DNA from: Rhexocercosporidium sp. MPI-PUGE-AT-0058
Taxonomy: Eukaryota > Ascomycota > Leotiomycetes > Helotiales
Direction: 5' to 3'
Length of the DNA stretch: 64,000 nt
Assembly (NCBI GenBank): GCA_020746875.1
Contig: JAGTJL010000011.1
Coordinates: 1-64,000, forward strand
The notes under the pieces: model-generated
Seen by the model: the letters and a program-made list of their open reading frames with translations, nothing else
What the model was told of the DNA's origin: nothing
Database searches by the model: none
Position numbers and translations under genes: made by a program
Shown: one piece after another, positions 35,147 through 47,649 of the stretch
Position numbering within the stretch: position 1 is the first letter of the stretch
Layout of the letters: every line of letters begins with the position of its first letter

Positions 35147-35448
35147 TGTGAGAATAGGCGAGCCAATCAGGAAGAGGAAGCGCAGTAGGTGAGGACACGT
35201 GATCAAAGAGAGAGAATTGCTTACTTAAAGAGCTAGAAGAGCTCTTCGGTAGTTATATATAAAATAATAGCTTCTCTAGAAGCTTCTACGACTACGTAAT
35301 TGATTACGTAGCTTATACGAGCTACGTAATTGAATACGAGCGTAATTTCCCGGAATACGAAGGTAATTTCCGGGCCGCGTAAGCAGTGGAAACCCCTTCG
35401 GCTATTCTAGGGTAGAATCGGCACGAGTTACCGAAGTGAAATCCAACA
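35147..35448 (-). repeat. 3' LTR of the Copia element
   Basis: 302 bp, TGTGAGAATAGG to GAAATCCAACA. It contains a palindrome-rich middle (CTACGTAATTGATTACGTAG and a second CTACGTAATTG), AAGAGCTAGAAGAGCTCTT, and a TATATATAAAATAATA stretch that could serve as a TATA element. Confidence 0.95.
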
Positions 35449-35621
35449 CGCCCTCTTAATGAGTGACGTAATAGCTTTATAAGCTTATATATAAGCTAGC
35501 TTTAAAGCAGAGCTTATATTTACAAGAATAGAGTAAATACATGAAATACCCTTTGCGGAGGGTAGGCCAGATGTGAAGAGAAAGAAATACAAATTACAAT
35601 CTCGTTTCCTCCGCTTTAGCC

Positions 35622-38600
35622 CTATTCGGCTAGTCTTAAAAGCCTTATAAATTCAATGAATTTAGGCTTATCTAGCGGCTTCGTAAAGCCGTCGGCTTTT
35701 TGTTTAGACCCTTTTATGTAAATTAGGTCTATTTCGCCTTGATTTATGAGGTCGCGGACGTAGTGGTATTTGACGGTAATATGCTTAGTCCTCTCGTGGA
35801 ATTGAGAGTTATTAGCTAATAAGAGAGCGCCGTTATTGTCCGTATAAACAGGGAATCGTTCCTGTATGTAATAGCTTAATTCGGTTAGAAGCTGTTTTAT
35901 ATAAACAGCCTCTTTAAAAGCCGAATTAATAGCTATATATTCGGCCTCAGTTGTACTTTGAGCTATAATACTTTGGAGCTTGCTTTTCCAGCTGAATAAG
36001 CAACTCGCTAAGTAAAAGCTCAAGCCGCTAGTCGATTTAGCCGTACCAATATCTCCGGCGTAGTCGGCGTCGTAATAGCCGCTTATATATCGACTAGAGC
36101 TTTTTTCGTAGATTAGCCTTAGCTTTTTTGATCCTTTTAGGTATCTAAGCACGTTTTTAAGGGTAATCATGTGATCGGTGCTAGGGTTACTAGCGAATCG
36201 AGCGAGCTTTATAACCGAGTAGCAAATATCGGGTCTAGTTGCTAGCGTAAGAAACAAGAGGCAGCTTATAATTTGCTGATATTGATTTATTTCCTCTTTA
36301 TTAGCCTGATTAGGATTAGGCTTTAGCTTAGCCTTCGAATCCATTGGTATATCTTTAGGCTTACAGTCGGTCATATTAAACCGCGCTAGCACTTTCTCAA
36401 TATAGCTCTCTTGGCTTAGCTTCATATAACTTTTGTCTAGGTTATAGTCGATATTTATACTTAAGTAGTCCTTTATTAGCCCTAAATCCTTTAATTTAAA
36501 GAGCTTTTTAAGCTCTTCAATGAAGGATTTAATATTATTGACGCTTGGGCCAATTATCGCTAAGTCGTCTACGTAAATAGAGACTATAAGCTGTTGCTCC
36601 TTATTAATTAGGATGTAATTCTCGGTAATTAAGGCTTGAAAACCGAGTTTTTGGACTAGGACTTCTTTTAGCGTAATAAACTAGAGCTTAGCTGACTGTT
36701 TTAGCCCGTATAAGGCTTTATTAAGTAGGAGTAGTTTATTAGCGTATTTTTGGGCGTTTATGCCTTCGGGAGGCATTATATACAGAGTGTTTACGTCAAT
36801 ATTACTCTGCGTAAAAGCCGAAATCATATCGACTTTCCATATAACCCAACCGTAAAGGACCGCTAAGGCGAATATAAGTCGCTAAGCTATTTGTTTTACT
36901 ACGCTAGCAAAAGTGTTTATGTAGTTAAGGCCGTAGAGTTGCTCGAACCTTTTAGCGACGAATCTAGCTTTAAATTCGAAGTAATTAGGTGATTCTTTGA
37001 TTTTATACACCTATCTAGTCTTCAAAGGCTTATAAGCCTTGCTAGCGTCTTTTGGTACTATTTTCCAAGTCTCGTGACTTTCTAGGGAATTGGCTTCTTT
37101 TTCCATAGCTTTTAGCTAATAGTCCTTATACGGAGAGGCCATAGCCTCTTTAAGGCTTTTAGGCTCGTAAATTTGAAGGCCTTTAGTCCGTTTAATAACG
37201 ACTTTATTAGCCTCTAGCTCTTCGGGCAGCTTTATTAGCCCTTGATCGAAGTCTTCGTCGATTTTAGAGCTTATTAGAGCCATAGAAGCTAGTCTCTTAG
37301 CGTCTTTATAGACAGAAAAAGCTTCTTTTTCCTCTTCGATTAACCAGTTATTTAGCTGGCGAATAGCCGTCTTAGAGCTTAAGTGTATTACTGGCTGATT
37401 TTCCGAAGAGTTATTAGAGTCTTTGGCGCTAGTACTAGCGTTTCTAGTTACGACGTTAGGCTCCCAGCTCGAATAATCCTTTCTAGGCCTCTTAATAGGC
37501 GCTTTAGGCATTTCCGGGCTAGCCGTATTAGGCCTCTTATTAGCCTTTGGCGTTTGAGGAAGCTCTTGTGCGAATAAGTCGGATTCGTCTTCAAAATCCG
37601 TTTTCTCGCCCTCTGATTGGTCGATAGGCGACTTTTCGCTTATATTGCCTTTATTAGGCATTTCGTCGTTGATATCACTTATTGGCTTAGTAATATCGTC
37701 GCTAGCGCCTTCAAACTCTTCAAGTGTTTCGACTATAGAGTCGAATTCGGTTTCTTCCGTCATATCGTCTTTAAGGATTAAATCCTCTTTAATTAGGACG
37801 TTTTTAGAGCTTATAACGGCTCTTTTACTCGGTAAATAAACCAAGTAATTATTGGAAGACTCAAAACCGACAAGAATACCCCTGTCGGATTTATCGGCTA
37901 GCTTATGAGCTCTCTTATTCTCAAGTACGTAGGTTAAAGAGCTTAGTATGCGAATATAATCGATTGTCGGTAATTTACCGCATAGAGCTTCAAAAGGAGT
38001 CTTCTTTATGACGGAGTTATATGACCGATTCTTAATATGAGCTATTCCTTGTAATAGGTAAGGCCATAAAAACAAGGGTATTCTCTTAGCCTTATAGACG
38101 CTAATTAGCCGCTTAATAAGGTATTTATTTAACCTTTCGGCTATTCCGTTTTGGGAAGGGGAATAAGGGCTAGTGTATTCACATATATATCCCTGTTGCT
38201 TGCAATAATGCGTCCATTTATTAGACTTGAATTCCCCGGCGTTATCGAGCTTAAAAGCTTTAATATTCGCCATGAATTTGATTTTGACGTCTTTTTGACT
38301 GAACTGCGTATTTATTATATTACAGAAGTCAATAAGTACGTCATAAGCGTCGGCTTTGAGTTTTAAGGCGTATAGCCAAATAGCTCTTGATCCTCTACAT
38401 GTAATAGTGAGGAAATAGCGCTCTCCTTTAAGTCCTTTAACTTTAAAAGGCCCCGCAATATCGATATCGAATATAGTCAAGGGTGGCGCATTTGATATAG
38501 GCTTTTTACTGCCGATCACGTGCATTTTGCCGCTATTACAAGCGTCACAGTCGGCTAGCTTGTCTTTTTGTTGGATTTTCTTTAATCCATGGCTTTTCTC

Positions 38601-40178
38601 GATCGTTTTAAGAATCGACTCTTTATTTATATGCACTAGCCTCTTATGGTAAAGGTTTAGCGTCGTATTTGAGTCTACCTGATATATTACAGGTTCGAGA
38701 GCGTTAATATCGACTTCCGCTTGAACGTAATAGGCGTTATAATCCCATTTAGCCTGTAATTGGCCTTTTTTATGCTTTAATAAAGCACCGTTCTCGGTAA
38801 AGTTAATTGACCAGCCTTTCTTAGTCATTTCCCTCGAGCTTAAAAGGGTCGTTTTTAGCCCCGGAATATAGTTTACCTGTTGGATAACTACTTCCATGCC
38901 GTTATTGCCTTTAATAGAAATATCTCCCGTGCCTAGTATCGGTAATACGTCGCCATTAGCGATTGTAACCGATTTGCGAAGGGTAGGTTGATAGTTAAGT
39001 AACCATTCCTTATTAGGCGTATAGTGCTCGCTAGCACCGGAGTCTAGAACTAGTCTGTAATTATAGACGGTTCTAAAAGCTTGATTTGCAATATCTCCCT
39101 CTGATTGGTCAGAATCGGACTCGCTTAATTCCTTTATAGTATTTACAAAAGTACTCATAATTAGAGGTTCAAGCTGCACTTTAGGCTTCATATTTGACCT
39201 ACCCTTCGGTAAGGATAAGTCGTTTGTGTGTGCTTTTATAGGCTTTCTAGCCCTCACGTGCTTATTAGGCGGCGTATAAGTCTTAGATACGGCCATAATA
39301 GCCTTCGTAGACTCTGTTTTTGATTCGCCTTTTGACTCTTTAGCTTTTTTAGGCTTATTATTAGGCTTTTTATTCGGGTTTTCCGAATTATTAGGCCTCA
39401 GCTCAGGGTGTAAGACCCAGCACGTAGACGTTATATGTCCCGTGACTTTGCACTTATTGCAGTGCTTCTTATTACCGCCTTTGCCGCCTTTAAACGCTTT
39501 ATTAGCGTTAAGGTCGGCGTTAGCGCCTATGCGAGCTTCTTCCGAAATTAGGTCGTTAATTAGACCGTCAATATCGATATTCTTGAGATCACCTGACATT
39601 TTCTCGTATTTACGAGACGAAAAGGCGTCAAAAGAGCTCGGCAAGCCTTTTAGTATTAGGCTAGCAATTACGGGCTTAGGAATCTCGCAGTCTAGCTGCT
39701 TTAGGTATATGGCGCTTGATTGGATTACGCTAGTGTATTCGTCTATGCTCTTATAAGAGCTGTAATTGGAATCGACGATTTGATTTATATAACGGCCGAC
39801 TAGCTTAAGCGTTGATTGGCCGAAAGTAGATTGAATAGCGTTCTATAGCTTTTTAGCCGTATCTTTGTCTTTAAATCGCTCTTGATTCTCTAGCGATATA
39901 ATCGACTTTAGCGCCTTTAGCGCTTTTTGACTTTGCGTCTCAAAGTAGTTTAGCTTCTCGTGGTATTTTACGGCTAGCTCATGAGAATAAGGGGCTAATA
40001 CGGCTTTACCTCCTTCGGTACCTCTAGCGTAATATAACGATTGGTCCGGAGGTAAAGCTTTGCCGGAAATATAAGGCATATAGCCGTTAATTTCTAGGAA
40101 TAGACTAGCGGGATTTATCCACTCAATATAGTTAGATTTCCCTACTAGCTTCTTTCCTTTAAAGGCAGTAGCAGCCAT
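35622..40178 (-). pseudogene. Copia gag-pol polyprotein, single frame with five amber codons
   Basis: One frame of about 1,518 codons from ATG at 40178 to the stop at 35622. Domains in order: gag (MAATAFKGKKLVGKSNYIEW start); CCHC knuckle, CNKCKVTGHITSTC; protease active site LVLDSGASEHY (about 39060-39030); integrase with His and Cys ligands (HKRLVH, CDACNSGK) and catalytic Asp/Asp/Glu (FDIDIAGP, LDNAGEF, NGIAERLN); reverse transcriptase with intact YVDD (36564-36575); RNase H (DADYAGD, TTEAEYIA, YTDNNGA). Five TAG codons interrupt it at 39843, 37116, 37011, 36882 and 36681. All five sit where Copia proteins have Trp, so each is TGG changed to TAG, the expected RIP product on the opposite strand (CCA to CTA). 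No frameshift is needed, and everything else looks functional. Confidence 0.93.
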
Positions 40179-41002
40179 TTTAAGCTTGTCTCGATTGAGT
40201 TTAGCTTTGATTCCTTTAGGCGATTATCACTTATAGTGATTTATTAAACTATTCTAGTCTTAGACTTTATTTAAGTCTTTAACCTCACTTTGAGGCTACC
40301 CTCCTTGATTTGGTATGCCCTGAATCGATATAAAATCGATATTTAAGGTAAAAAGTCTTGCCAAGGACTTATATATTACCTTACCGAGGGTTTCGCTTAG
40401 CTAGTATTATAACAGGGTTCCCAGCGGTCTGCTTAGGCTCTTATTACAACGCTAGCGCCACTATTAGCTTGGTTTTTCTCACAGGAATTAGTAAGCTTAA
40501 TTAGCTGTAACCCTCTCCGAGGATGGCTTCTTATACAGCTAGAAAAGCCTAAAAACTATTGTAATTTGTGCTAGACTAGTAACGATACGGACAGCTACTC
40601 CTTAATACAGCTACGCTAGTACGCTACTTATAGCTACTGCTAGCGCCGTTTAGGTATGGGCACCTAGGAATGAGAAATTTGTTATAAGACCTAGAACCGC
40701 AATCTAGGTGGCTACGCACGCTTATAACGTCTAGGGACCGCTAGGTTATGATTTCCTTAGGGTTTAGTCTTAGGGTCAAAGGCCTCGGGTCCGTAATACG
40801 TCCTAATCGGGTTAGTAAGGGCTCAAAGGGGTCTAGCTTACTTCAGTCAAGAGAAGCTAGTATGGCTTTATCGACAAGCGTTTGAACGGAAGCAGCCGAA
40901 GCGGTATTAGCCGAGAAAGCTCAGCTTAGTCGTCTCGATCGGGAAGTTGTGTCGGTTGACTGATGTTATTGGCCGCCTTAGCGAATTGCCGAATTGCTAC
41001 CA
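40179..41002 (-). other. Copia 5' leader
   Basis: Untranslated region between the 5' LTR and the gag start on the minus strand, about 820 bp. No open frame was seen. It carries the primer site next to 41002. Confidence 0.7.
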
Positions 41003-41304
41003 TGTGAGAATAGGCGAGCTAATCAGGAAGAGGAAGCGCAGTAGGTGAGGACACGTGATCAAAGAGAGAGAATTGCTTACTTAAAGAGCTAGAAGAGCTC
41101 TTCGGTAGTTATATATAAAATAATAGCTTCTCTAGAAGCTTCTACGACTACGTAATTGATTACGTAGCTTATACGAGCTACGTAATTGAATACGAGCGTA
41201 ATTTCCCGGAATACGAAGGTAATTTCCGGGCCGCGTAAGCAGTGGAAACCCCTTCGGCTATTCTAGGGTAGAATCGGCACGAGTTACCGAAGTGAAATCC
41301 AACA
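41003..41304 (-). repeat. 5' LTR of the Copia element
   Basis: 302 bp, pairs with 35147-35448. On the minus strand it drives gag-pol transcription. It is followed at 41305 by the target copy CTCTT and then element D sequence. Confidence 0.95.
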
Positions 41305-43138
41305 CTCTTTAAGTAAGCTTATTAATTCTTTTGCCTTAGAAAGTTACTTTTCTTTTTATAATATATAATAAAGTTATTAATTTATTTTTAATTAAAAAAA
41401 TTAATACTTTTTATAATATTTACTTTTTAAATAAATATACGTGACTTTAAATTAAATAAAGTAAATAAATAATCTTAAGCGAAAGGCATTTTAATTTCGC
41501 TTAAAAAGTGATAATTATTAATAAAAGAAAGTAATTAACGGCTTAAGAAAAAGAGGAAATATATAAGATTAAGCTTTTTATATTAAGGTTTAAAAGAGAA
41601 AGCTTTTAAAATAAAAAAAAATAAAAAATAAAAAATAAAATAAAAGACGAAACGTAATAAGGCGTTTGAAATGCTTAAAAATACGCGTAGTATAATTAAA
41701 AAAGAATAAATGAAAAAAGTAAATAAAATTATAAATTATAAAAACTATTAAAATACCAGTCTTTAACCATAATCGGAGGTGACTTTACCTTTAATTATGA
41801 AAATATATAAGGAATTAAAAGGAAACAGTTTTATAAGCGGCTTTTTGTGCCTATATTAATAAAGAAAGGATAATTTAAATGCGAGATAGAGTTTAGCGCT
41901 CTTTAGTCGTTAATAATATGATTTCGGTCTTAAAATCTTCGAATTTATTACTATTTAACTTTTTATTTAAGTCTTTAGAATTAGTTTAAGGGTTTAAATT
42001 TAGTGACAATAAGGTTTAATTTCGTTAATAAAATCGTTTTTTAATCGATTTATTAAAAAAGTGCTTTATAAAGGAACTTTATTAAGTTTACGAAGAGAGT
42101 AATAACCTTTCTTATTATTTACTTTCGATACTCGAAACGGTCTTAACTACCGATAATTAAGCTTATTATTTGCCGAGAGATCGATTACACGCTTTATATT
42201 ATACGTTAAAATTAAATCTCTTTCTCGAATCGATGTGTTTTTTATATTTTTCGTTTTATTTTAAAATACTTTGCTTACTTCTTTATATTATTTCTTTTAT
42301 AAGATAATTTCTTAAATGTTTTTATTATATAATTTTAGCTATCGGCATTTTATTATTAAGAAATCCCTTTTTATTTTAATTTGTCCGTAATTAAATATTT
42401 TTTAGACCGGGAATTTATTTTTAAGAAGTAATATAGGCTTTTGTTTATATAATAAGAAAAATAATATTACTTTTATTAATTAATAAATAGACGTCTATAA
42501 AGTAAATAAAATATGCGAGAATTTTTGTATTTAATAATAAAAGCCTCTTTTTATTACTTTAAAAAAGCTATTTAAAATGTTTTAATAAGCTTTCTTTATT
42601 ATTTCGTTACTTTTAAAGTTATACGCCGAGATTTGAATTCTTTTAATATTATATTTAATTATAAAGGCATAAGCGATTCCTTTATTTTCCGGTTTTTTAT
42701 TAATAATTAATCTTTTAAATAATTTATAGCGGTAAATAAGGTCTTCTTAAAGGAACTTTATTATTTCTTTTACCGTAATTAAGCTTAAGGCTTTTCTTTT
42801 AATTTATTTTAATAAATCCTTTTTTATAAAGATAAAATATTTCTTTTTATTATTTATAATTAAAACTCGTATAATATTTAAGTTTATTTTTTTAAATATT
42901 TCTATAAGCTACGTAAAGTATAAAGGATTCTCTTTTCTTTTTGCCTTTCGTTTTTAATAGCTTATATAGCTTTTATAAAAGGCCTTATAATTTTTAAATA
43001 AACCTTATTAAAAAAAACACTTAATAAGGCGATAATATATTATTTCTCTCCCTCGATGTCCGCTTTTTTTATAGTATTTAAAAATAACTTAATGTCGCTT
43101 AGCCTTATTATTTATTATAAGCTTTATTAAGTATATGT
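41305..43138 (-). pseudogene. Element D integrase and pol C-terminus
   Basis: Minus-strand reading from 43137 to about 41905 gives a Ty3/Gypsy integrase: YYKKSGHRGRE start, KKYFIFIKKDLL, then KPENKGIAYAF and NIKRIQISAYNFKSN, and the C-terminal SH3-like strand VIDLSANNKLNYR.LRPFRV with KKGYYSLRKLNKVPL. The second catalytic position reads IINKKPENKG (Asp replaced by Asn), and the third reads NEIIKKAY, where Gypsy proteins have Glu (now Lys). Both are G-to-A changes. It is the direct continuation of the RNase H region found after 55722. The last roughly 600 bases (41305-41900) belong to the post-pol region. Confidence 0.8.
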
Positions 43139-43420
43139 TGTGGTGGGGTTGACCTCAGAGACCTATTTGTCACGTGATTGAGCTGCATCTTACGGTATTT
43201 AAGATAGCCTCTAGGGCAATATCCTTCAAAGAAAAACAACGATTTTTACTATTATAGCTTTTCTTTCTTATTCAAACTATACTTTTCCCTTCCCTTGATA
43301 GATTATACTCTTTAAATATATGATATCTCTAGTATTCGTTAAATGGGTATTTCTTACGTTTACCCTCCGGTATTTGCTTTGCTACTTTCTTATTATGTGC
43401 TTGGTGTTTTCCTTTCTACA
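43139..43420 (+). repeat. 5' LTR of Gypsy A
   Basis: 282 bp, TGTGGTGGGGTTGACC to CCTTTCTACA. It aligns without gaps to 55440-55721 and to B's 29895-30176. Confidence 0.93.
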
Positions 43421-44284
43421 TATTTTGGTAACCGACGCAGGGGGCAAGTAGAAAAGCTAGAGTGAGGTACGTAAAGAAGCCTAAAGGCCCTTTATGCTAA
43501 TTATAAGGACCGAAACCGATAAGTGCTCGAACTGGTATAGACCTATTCACTTAGAGATCTTTTAGCTCTCAAAGTAAAACCAGATACGGCACCTCGACAG
43601 TCTCCCATAGCTTAACGAGAAGCACAGGAAGTCTGAAGGGAAACTACCTACCTTTGATGTAGGAGTACTTAGACTACTGGAAATGCCAGCTTTAGCACGT
43701 GGAGCATCGATACTGAAAAAGGTCGGACTGAAAATAGCCGGATTACGCCGTTAGAAACGCTTCAACTGATATCAAAGCATATTCGATACTTCGGAAACGA
43801 GAAGTAGATTATTTGAAATGAATCCGGCAAATTTTAACGCTAATCGCACTTCTAGCAAGCGTATCTGTTATTTTTTTTCTTTTTTTTTTCCGCTAGAGGC
43901 CTATTTCAGGCTGGCGAGACGGAGCTTAATAGAAAGGTGGACAGAGTTCTATCTTATGCTTTTTCAGTTGGTTTCGGTCTTAAGTTATTCTACGCCGAGA
44001 TTGACTTTAATAATAATAGAGCTTTTATGTTTAGCGAGATTTGTTTACTTCGCTTGAGCTTGTACGTTTGTTTATTATAGGGACAGGAGGCTTAGACTTC
44101 GGCGTCTTTCGGGCTTTATTATTTCGGGAGGAGCCTGAAGCTATAGGCTTTTTAACCTGATATTTTACTTGTATATCTCTTTTGTTTTCTCGAGCTCGTA
44201 TGTTCTTCTTTCTTTAGTATAGTATACTGCATCTTTTACTCTTTCACTGGCAATATCAAGCGTATCTGCTCTTTAGTAAATTAC
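43421..44284 (+). other. Gypsy A leader
   Basis: Primer-site region, then about 860 bp without convincing coding. A T-rich run lies near 43870-43890. The first 190 bases match B's 30177-30368, and the rest matches 61278 onward, which is how the D insertion point in B is defined. Confidence 0.7.
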
Positions 44285-47200
44285 TAATTTCATTAAGAAA
44301 AATCAATTATATTCGAAAACGATACTAAAAACAACGCTTTCAGCGGCAACCCGAAGGGCAAGGAGCCTGAACGACTTACTGATAATTTCTCTACAACCCG
44401 AGGAAGCTCTGCGACTCCGATTATGGATTACTTTATTACTGAGACTGGCTCTACAGGCTCTGCAAGCTCTTTTACCTTTGTGCCTGCTAGACTTCTAATG
44501 GAGCCTAATATCGCTGGAATCATTAGCTTTACCCTGTTGCAACTACCGGGAATACCTGTAAACGATGCTCTAATTACTAGTAGGAGAAAGAAGAGAAACA
44601 GAGGCGGCGGTAGCAACTTACGATAAGATATGTTTAATTATAATTAAGGCAGTGGCTATTCAGAAAGCTCTAGTATAAGAGCTCAGGCCGCTCTTTAAGC
44701 TCTACCGGCTTATATAATACTTACTTAGCTTATATACTTTTAATTTATATTGTATTCGCCTCCGAAGCAGGGGGGACTTAACCCCGCTAATATAAGCTAT
44801 GCAGCACCGCTTCAGGCTTAAGCTACTTCCGCTCAGGCTTTCTAATTAATACGATCTGCGCTAGGATAATATAGACCTGCTGAAACCTTTGCATTATACG
44901 GAACAAACGAGGCTTTAAACAATTATTACCATGAACCTACTTCTAGTAGTACAGCGTCTTAATAGCCTATATCTCAGGCCGCACGACTTGCTACGGACTT
45001 TACTAAAGGACCTCTTTATTTCGTAGTAGCTTAAGCTATGCTAACCCCAGGCATCTTTAGCTGCCTATACTTTGACGGGAATGATGCTATTAGGTTCTTT
45101 AAGACTCTGAAGTAGCTCTTTACGGCTCGAGGCATCACGGATGACGCCGAAAAGAAACAGTACGTCGTGGACTATTGCACTCTCGAAGTAGGCCAAAACA
45201 TTGAGTGGCTCCCCGACTTCCTTGATGGCATTTATCAAGAGTTGGTTGAGGAAGTTATGAGAGAGTACCGAACGTTCGACCCTGAGTAATATCGTTATAT
45301 TCTTTAAAACCTAGAGAGGATATTTAGTGATTTTAGATATATTGCGGAAGATGCTTTTAAATCTCAATCTCGATAGTTTCTCCGAGCTTTCAGAGAGGTT
45401 AGTCGAGCTTGCATGCGAAAGAAAATCATTACGGAGCGGCAAATGACTATAAAGTTTCTGGCGGCTTTACTTAAGCACTTGAGGCGGAAGGCCGGAACTT
45501 TTGTAAAGGATAGTAATACTTTCGATACGGAAAATATGCGATCTTTCGATAAAATATACGCTAGGATAGAAGGCTTATTCCGAGTCGAGCGGGAAATCGA
45601 TACTTTAATTGAAGAGGAAGCATTATCTATGCGAATTACTCAGGCCGACTGTCTTCGACTGGGGTCAAGTAATGGCAAAACTCCTTCTTCAGCGGCACAG
45701 TTCGGGGGGCTTAACTTTATAGCTCGCCCCGAGCTTATGAGGTATAGGGACAATTCTCCAGCTCGGGAGATCGACGACGTCTTTAAGAAGAGTTCGGTGC
45801 TTCGTCCTGGACTGAATCAGGAAAGGCATATTCGAGAAGAAGTTATTCCTACTATCGAGAGGCTGACTCGCGATGTTAATTAGGCTACAGAACGGGATAT
45901 CGATACGATTGCGGAAGGACTGAACAACTTGCGTATTCTATACGCTATCGTAGAGAAAAGAAAGAATCTAGAGTTGATAGCCGAAGTTAAGGCTTTGTCT
46001 GCTTACAAGTCGATCGCATACCCCGAAGAAGCTGAGGTATTTTATTAAGATTCTAGAGCAAGCTCTAGATATGATCGACGTTCCAGTATAAAGGACGATA
46101 TAAGCACCGGATGCCTCTTTTGCTTTAACAGGCCGATTCCGGGTGCTAGACTTTAAGGATTCTATAAGTACTAAAATTAATATCACGAGTTTAAGAAGTG
46201 GCTTAGTTTAGGAATTATTCATGAGAATGAAGATAATTATATTTATATAGGCCCTTAGAAGGAAGGAATAGAAGCTTAAGCGGTTTAATTTCCTCGGGAT
46301 AAACTAAAGAGAGAAGTCTTTATTCTACGAATGATTAATATAAAAAAAGACTTAGACTTGAGGCGGAAAGAAGAAGCAGTCCAGAAGAAGCTCTGGGACG
46401 CTTAAGAAGCCCTTTTAGCTTAATAAAATATTATGCTAAAGTCAGTTTTAGAAGGACTAATACTAGAAGTAAGTTGGGAGCCTTAAGATTATTTAGATAT
46501 CCTTACTGTCCGACTCTTCGATATAATAGGATTAGCTAACGTTTAAAACGTACTTGCTACTTCCGATTTAGAAGGAATAAATAATAGCTTCGAAATAGCA
46601 CTTGCGGAAACAAGACGACAAAGTGCCGCTGCTTTTAGAGCGGCAGTAAGAGCTGAATTATATATAACCGGAACCTTATTCTAAGAACGCCTTAAGGCTT
46701 AAGCTAATTACGGAAGACTAAAAGTTCGCGAAGAAGTTAAGAATACCGTCAGATTTTAAGAGCTTATAGACGTGGACCTTTTAGCTGAAGCACTTAAGGC
46801 AAAACCCATTCGGATTATTGTAAGGGACAGTAGTAATAATACTGTTTCTAAGAAATTGAAAGGAGCTACTCCAGCCGTGAGTCGAAAAGGACCGACTGCT
46901 GCTAAGTCACCTTTTACGGGGACTATTCGGGAACGCGTCGAAAGCAACTTACTTATCGCCGTCAGGGCGATTTCAGGCCGACTTCGCGTATATTAGGCGC
47001 TATCGCGGAACAATTATACGCTAAATAATACGCTGGATAAGCTTCTTGCTCAGAAAGAGCTTTTTGAAAACTTAACTTTAAGAGAAATCCTTGTTTTAAT
47101 TGACTTACTAAGGATAAGTCGACTGAAGATTATTGATTAAGAGATTTAGGACTAGATCGCTACTGCTAGTATTAAGACTGTAGAGTATATAAAGGCTTTT

Positions 47201-47640
47201 TGGGACTGCGATTAAGAAGGGAATGATATTATATTTCAACGCCTCTTATTACTTCGGGCTGATACTTTGGATTCCATATTAGGAGGACTGCGAGCTTCGC
47301 GATAGTTTGGACGCATTTTCCTTGGATGGGAATAACGAGTTGTTACTTATCTTACCGTGTCTCGAGCTAAACTTACGTATAAGTTCTAAGTTTAACAGAG
47401 GAAATAAAGGTATTAAGTCTTCTTAGCATAGGAAATGCTAATTTAGTAGTTAACTTTCTGGCTGTTATTAAGCCTGATTCCTTTCTTTGGCCTGGTGCTT
47501 ATAATCTTGACCGCTATCTTAATAGCGCTTCAAAGAGCAATAGTTTTAAAAGGGGAATTTAAAGTCGACCTACTTCTAACCGCTGAAGTTTATTTAGTCG
47601 ATATACTTTAAGGACTGAGTTATAAATAATACTCTCTAAC
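44285..47640 (+). pseudogene. Gypsy A gag region
   Basis: Plus-strand frame beginning around 44285 and including the open piece MDYFITETGSTGSASSFTFV (44423 on). The core gag-like stretch lies at about 45050-45440 (CLYFDGNDAIRFFKTLK, GQNIEWLPDFLDGIYQELVE), which is the capsid-type helical fold of fungal Gypsy gag. The longest uninterrupted part is 45413-45883. A short Cys pair, GCLFCFN, follows at about 46110. Stops are mostly TAG/TAA where Gln fits (for example FKTLK.LFTARG). The C-terminal half is repetitive in Leu/Ile/Arg and not further recognised. The exact end against protease is unclear. Confidence 0.7.
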
Positions 47641-47649
47641 GCCGAAGTA

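Larger units (their letters stand above)
35147..41304 (-). mobile_element. Ty1/Copia element, young, inserted in element D
   Basis: 6,158 bp with two 302-bp LTRs (35147-35448 and 41003-41304) that I find different at a single base (GAGCCAATC versus GAGCTAATC), flanked by the 5-bp duplication CTCTT (35142-35146 and 41305-41309). The minus-strand polypurine tract AAGAGGGCG abuts the left LTR. The primer site next to the right LTR begins TGGTAGC on the minus strand, fitting a tRNA CCA end. Composition is much less AT-rich than the surrounding D. Near-identical LTRs and light RIP mean a recent insertion. Confidence 0.95.

Noticed and set aside
37383..39756. Plus-strand frames of 64-104 codons
   Set aside because: Antisense shadows of the Copia gag-pol frame.
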